A stretch of 17,659 bases of DNA from Burkholderiaceae bacterium (GTDB lineage Bacteria; Pseudomonadota; Gammaproteobacteria; Burkholderiales; Burkholderiaceae): contig JAGOEY010000006.1 of assembly GCA_017997515.1 (NCBI GenBank), positions 1 through 17,659 on the forward strand, read 5' to 3'. Shown one piece after another: positions 14,910 through 17,659 of the stretch. The position numbers and the translations under genes are program-made. The first letter of the stretch is position 1, and each line of letters begins with the position of its first letter. Below the pieces are notes generated by a model, which made no database searches, was not told the origin of the DNA, and worked only from the letters and a program-made list of their open reading frames with translations.

Positions 14910-16151
14910 ATGAAGACCCCCGACGCCAGCGCCAACACCATTGACTCCATCGTTGCGCAGTCGGCTGGTATTGCCGCCATCCGGCGCGACATCCATGCCC
15001 ACCCCGAGCTGTGTTTTGAAGAGGTGCGTACCGCCGACATCGTGGCGCAGAAGCTCACCGAATGGGGCATTCCCGTACACCGGGGGCTGGGCAAAACCGG
15101 TGTGGTCGGCATCGTCAAGGCGGGTACCTCGCCCCGTGCCATTGGCCTGCGGGCTGACATGGACGCGCTGCCCATGCAGGAGTTCAACACCTTCACCCAC
15201 GCCAGCACCATCCCCGGCAAGATGCACGGCTGCGGCCACGACGGCCACACCGCCATGCTGCTGGCAGCAGCCCAGCACCTGGCGAAGAACCGCAACTTCG
15301 ACGGCACTGTGTACCTGATCTTCCAACCAGCGGAAGAGGGCGGCGGCGGCGCACGCGAGATGATGGCCGACGGCCTGTTCGAGCAGTTCCCGATGGACGC
15401 CGTGTTTGGCATGCACAACTGGTCGGGTGCCAAGGTCGGCCAGTTTGCGGTCAGCCCCGGCCCTGTGATGGGCTCCAGCAACGAGTTCAAGGTCACCATC
15501 CGCGGCAAAGGCAGCCACGCCGCGCTGCCACACAACGGCATCGACCCGGTGCCGATTGCCTGCCAGATGGTGCAGGCCTTCCAGACCATCATCAGCCGCA
15601 ACAAGAAGCCAGTGGACGCCGCCGTCATCTCCGTCACCATGATCCACGCCGGTGAGGCCACCAACGTTGTGCCCGACAGCTGCGAGCTGCAGGGCACCGT
15701 GCGCACCTTCTCGCTGGAGGTGCTGGACCTGATCGAGCGGCGTATGCGCCAGGTGGCCGAACACGTCTGCGCCGCCCACGACGCGCAATGTGACTTCCAG
15801 TTCCACCGCAACTACCCACCCACCATCAACCACGCCAAAGAGGCCGCGTTTGCGCGTGCGGTGATGGTCAGCATCGTCGGCGAGTCCAACGTGCTGCCGC
15901 AGGAGCCCACCATGGGCGCGGAGGACTTCTCCTTCATGCTGCAGGCCAAACCCGGGGCCTATGTGTTCCTCGACAACGGCGACGGCAGCCACCGCGACAT
16001 CGGCCACGGCGGCGGCCCCTGCATGATCCACAACCCGAGTTACGACTTCAACGACGCCCTTATCCCGCTGGGTGGCACCTACTGGGTGCGGCTGGCCGAG
16101 GCCTGGCTGGCACCGGGTGTGAACGTCCCCGTCGCTGCGTCCGCTGCTTGA
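14910..16151 (+). CDS. M20D-family amidohydrolase (hippurate hydrolase / N-acyl amino acid hydrolase type)
   Basis: 413 residues, the standard size of the M20D family, cytoplasmic, with no signal peptide. Members are binuclear metal enzymes that split N-acyl amino acids such as hippurate or conjugated auxin. Visible ligands are Cys108 and His110 (MHGCGHDGHTA), Glu142/Glu143 (QPAEEG, one the catalytic base), His169 (GMHNW) and His374 (MIHNPSYDFND). The inserted dimerisation domain runs from about 186 to 300 (GSHAALPHNGIDP, VTMIHAGEATNVVPD). The start is ATG 14910. All metal ligands are intact, so it should be active. The substrate is not decided by sequence; the adjacent binding protein suggests that uptake and hydrolysis may be linked (inference). 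Confidence 0.93.
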   Translation: MKTPDASANTIDSIVAQSAGIAAIRRDIHAHPELCFEEVRTADIVAQKLTEWGIPVHRGLGKTGVVGIVKAGTSPRAIGLRADMDALPMQEFNTFTHASTIPGKMHGCGHDGHTAMLLAAAQHLAKNRNFDGTVYLIFQPAEEGGGGAREMMADGLFEQFPMDAVFGMHNWSGAKVGQFAVSPGPVMGSSNEFKVTIRGKGSHAALPHNGIDPVPIACQMVQAFQTIISRNKKPVDAAVISVTMIHAGEATNVVPDSCELQGTVRTFSLEVLDLIERRMRQVAEHVCAAHDAQCDFQFHRNYPPTINHAKEAAFARAVMVSIVGESNVLPQEPTMGAEDFSFMLQAKPGAYVFLDNGDGSHRDIGHGGGPCMIHNPSYDFNDALIPLGGTYWVRLAEAWLAPGVNVPVAASAA

Positions 16152-16173
16152 AGCCAAAATTCATGGTGTTTTT

Positions 16174-16223
16174 GGCCTCTGGCGCATATGGGGTGGTCGC
16201 AAGCCGCTATTTATTTAATAGCA
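16174..16223. repeat. Dispersed intergenic repeat, copy B
   Basis: Second copy of the element at 839-888, with the same GGCCTCTG block and the CGCA..C.GCTATT block at exactly the same 23-base distance. Here the dyad is clean: GCTATT (16206-16211) and AATAGC (16217-16222) with a 5-base loop TATTT. It ends three bases before the GTG proposed as start of the aminopeptidase gene. The open frame runs through it from TTG 16148, but the repeat makes that N-terminus improbable. Confidence 0.65.
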
Positions 16224-16225
16224 TT

Positions 16226-17401
16226 GTGCGGGCGCTTCGTAACATCCGTGACGGGTTTTCGTCCAGCGCCCGCTGGCCAAGCGCTGCGGGCTTGTTAGGT
16301 ACCTTGTTTTTGCTCAGTGGCTGCGCCGACACCGGTTACTACGCGCAGTCGGTCAAGGGCCACCTGCAGCTCATGCACGCGGCTAAACCCGTCGCCACCT
16401 GGCTCGACGACCCGGCCACCCCCGCGCCGCTCAAGACCCGGCTGGCGTTGGCGCAGCGCATCCGCAGTTTTGCTGCTACCGACCTGGGCTTGCCCGACAA
16501 CGCCAGTTACCACCGTTATGCCGACCTGCAGCGCAAAGCCGTGGTCTGGAACGTGGTGGCCGCGCCGCCGCTGTCGCTGAAGCTCAAGACCTGGTGTTTC
16601 CCCGTGGCGGGCTGTGTCGGGTACAGGGGGTATTTCAGCGAGGTCGACGCCCAGGCCGAAGCCGCCGCGCTGCAGGCGCAGGGCCTGGAGGTGAGTGTGT
16701 ACGGTGTTCCCGCCTATTCCACACTGGGCTGGATGAACTGGGCCGGGGGCGACCCGCTGCTCAACACCTTCATCGCTTACCCTGAAGGCGAGTTGGCCCG
16801 GCTGGTCATCCACGAGCTGGCGCACCAGATGGTTTATGTGCAGGGCGACACCGCGTTCAACGAATCCTTCGCCACGGCGGTGGAGCGCATCGGCGGTGCC
16901 CGCTGGCTGGCCACCCACGCCAGTGACGCCGTGCGCCAGGAATACGCCACGCTCGACACCCGCCGCACCACCTTCCGCGCCTTGACGCGTGACACCCGCA
17001 AAGCGCTGGCCGTGGTGTACGACCCTGCAGGCCCGCTGGCGGGTGACCCTGCGGCGCAAGCGGCCCAGAAAGCCGTGGTGATGGACAACTTCCGCGCCGC
17101 CTACCAGCGCCTGCGGGTGGCGTGGGGCGCTGACAACCCCCGAACCGCGGGTTACGACGCCTGGGTGGCCCGCGCCAACAACGCCACCTTTGGCGCACAA
17201 GGTGCCTACGACGACCTGGTGCCTGGCTTTGAAGCCCTGTTTGCCCAGCTGTGTGCAGGCCGAAGTGATTGCACCGACGCCAGCGTCAGCCCGGTGTGGG
17301 CGCAGTTTTATGATGCGGTCAGGCAACTCGCCGCGCTGCCCAAAGAGACGCGGCACGAACAACTCAAAAATCTGACCACGGAGCCCCGCCCCCATGCCTG
17401 A
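16226..17401 (+). CDS. Putative lipoprotein aminopeptidase (HELAH zincin, PF10023 type)
   Basis: 391 residues from GTG 16226. The signal region (VRALRNIRDGF... then AAGLLGTLFLLSGC) ends in a lipobox LSGC with Cys33, so it is probably a lipoprotein. Family signatures are TWCFPVAGCVGYRGYF, YGVPAYSTLGWMNWAGGDPLLNTF and the zinc-protease motif HELAH (His196, Glu197, His200), with Glu213 in FNESFAT as likely third ligand. Substrate unknown; the aminopeptidase name comes from the family. The start is uncertain: TTG 16148 and ATG 16163 are in frame but would translate repeat DNA, and no start has a good SD. The stop overlaps the next ATG. Confidence 0.85.
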   Translation: MRALRNIRDGFSSSARWPSAAGLLGTLFLLSGCADTGYYAQSVKGHLQLMHAAKPVATWLDDPATPAPLKTRLALAQRIRSFAATDLGLPDNASYHRYADLQRKAVVWNVVAAPPLSLKLKTWCFPVAGCVGYRGYFSEVDAQAEAAALQAQGLEVSVYGVPAYSTLGWMNWAGGDPLLNTFIAYPEGELARLVIHELAHQMVYVQGDTAFNESFATAVERIGGARWLATHASDAVRQEYATLDTRRTTFRALTRDTRKALAVVYDPAGPLAGDPAAQAAQKAVVMDNFRAAYQRLRVAWGADNPRTAGYDAWVARANNATFGAQGAYDDLVPGFEALFAQLCAGRSDCTDASVSPVWAQFYDAVRQLAALPKETRHEQLKNLTTEPRPHA

Positions 17402-17659
17402 CATTCATATCCAGCGCGACCACACCCTGGGCCTGCCCGCCGCCCGCAAGATCGCCTTCCAATGGGCCGAACAGGTCGAAGAAGAGTACGGCATGGCCTG
17501 CACGTACGAAGAGGGCGATGACTGCGACACCGTGAGTTTCACCCGCTCCGGCGTCAAAGGCACATTGACCGTGCTGCCCGACCGTTTTGACCTCGACGCC
17601 CAATTGGGCTTTTTGCTCGGCGCGTTTAAGGACAAGATCGAAGGCGAAATCTCGAAGAA
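17394..17659 (+). CDS. Polyhydroxyalkanoic acid system family protein, partial
   Basis: 88 codons from ATG 17394 to the window edge, still open. It begins MPDIHIQRDHTLGLPAARKI and continues with WAEQVEEEYGMACTYEEGDDCDTVSF and FDLDAQLGFLLGAFKDKIEGEI, matching the small PHA-granule-region proteins (PHA_gran_rgn / TIGR02610 type, usually about 90-100 residues). These genes are found near PHA synthesis or phasin genes, and the function is poorly known. The start overlaps the aminopeptidase stop by 8 bases (ATGCCTGA), so translation is probably coupled. Most of the protein is present. Confidence 0.85.
   Translation, partial: MPDIHIQRDHTLGLPAARKIAFQWAEQVEEEYGMACTYEEGDDCDTVSFTRSGVKGTLTVLPDRFDLDAQLGFLLGAFKDKIEGEISK

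Noticed and set aside
14865..16157. Minus-strand open frame (430 codons) opposite the M20 gene
   Set aside because: The plus-strand frame has full M20 metal-ligand motifs; the antisense product is Val/Ala/His-rich and unrelated to known families. The same applies to 13804-14892 and 16295-17404.

Overview
The window looks like chromosomal DNA of a betaproteobacterium, most likely Burkholderiales/Comamonadaceae (Rhodoferax/Polaromonas type). The evidence is the gene order and protein sequences of the ribosomal cluster, the high G+C accessory genes, a polyhydroxyalkanoate-system gene at the right edge, and intergenic repeats of a style I associate with Comamonadaceae. The genus is an inference.

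Layout. (1) 1-781, minus strand: 5' part of a phytase-like-domain lipoprotein gene that runs off the left edge. (2) 782-1184: divergent intergenic region with a dispersed repeat copy, a good sigma70-type promoter and a 14-codon leader ORF that overlaps the rplN start as ATGA. (3) 1185-10150, plus strand: the spc and alpha ribosomal operons in classical order, rplN-rplX-rplE-rpsN-rpsH-rplF-rplR-rpsE-rpmD-rplO-secY-rpmJ-rpsM-rpsK-rpsD-rpoA-rplQ. The S10 operon that usually precedes rplN is not here. infA, expected between secY and rpmJ, survives only as a C-terminal relic at 6624-6737. Spacers are short until rpsK; those before rpsD, rpoA and rplQ are longer and carry strong dyads. The rpoA-rplQ spacer holds a three-hairpin repeat and a probable rplQ promoter. 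(4) 10174-10250: initiator tRNA-fMet, with a promoter whose -35 lies inside the end of rplQ, followed by a strong bidirectional terminator. (5) 10318-13672, minus strand: a two-gene unit, a molybdopterin oxidoreductase and a DUF445 membrane protein, overlapping by 8 bases. (6) 13723-17659, plus strand: a Tat-exported amino-acid-type ABC binding protein, an M20 amidohydrolase, a lipoprotein HELAH aminopeptidase and the start of a PHA-system protein.

How it fits together. The large block makes ribosomal proteins, the SecY translocon core and the RNA polymerase alpha subunit. The initiator tRNA is attached to the end of this block, so initiation and ribosome supply sit side by side. The flanking genes look like ordinary accessory metabolism: the binding protein and amidohydrolase may form an uptake-and-hydrolysis pair for an amidated or N-acylated compound (inference).

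I found no phage, insertion sequence, CRISPR array or defence system. The most interesting points are the infA relic, the ATGA-coupled leader ORF before rplN, the structured spacers around rpsD/rpoA/rplQ, and a hairpin that hides the ribosome-binding site of the M20 gene.
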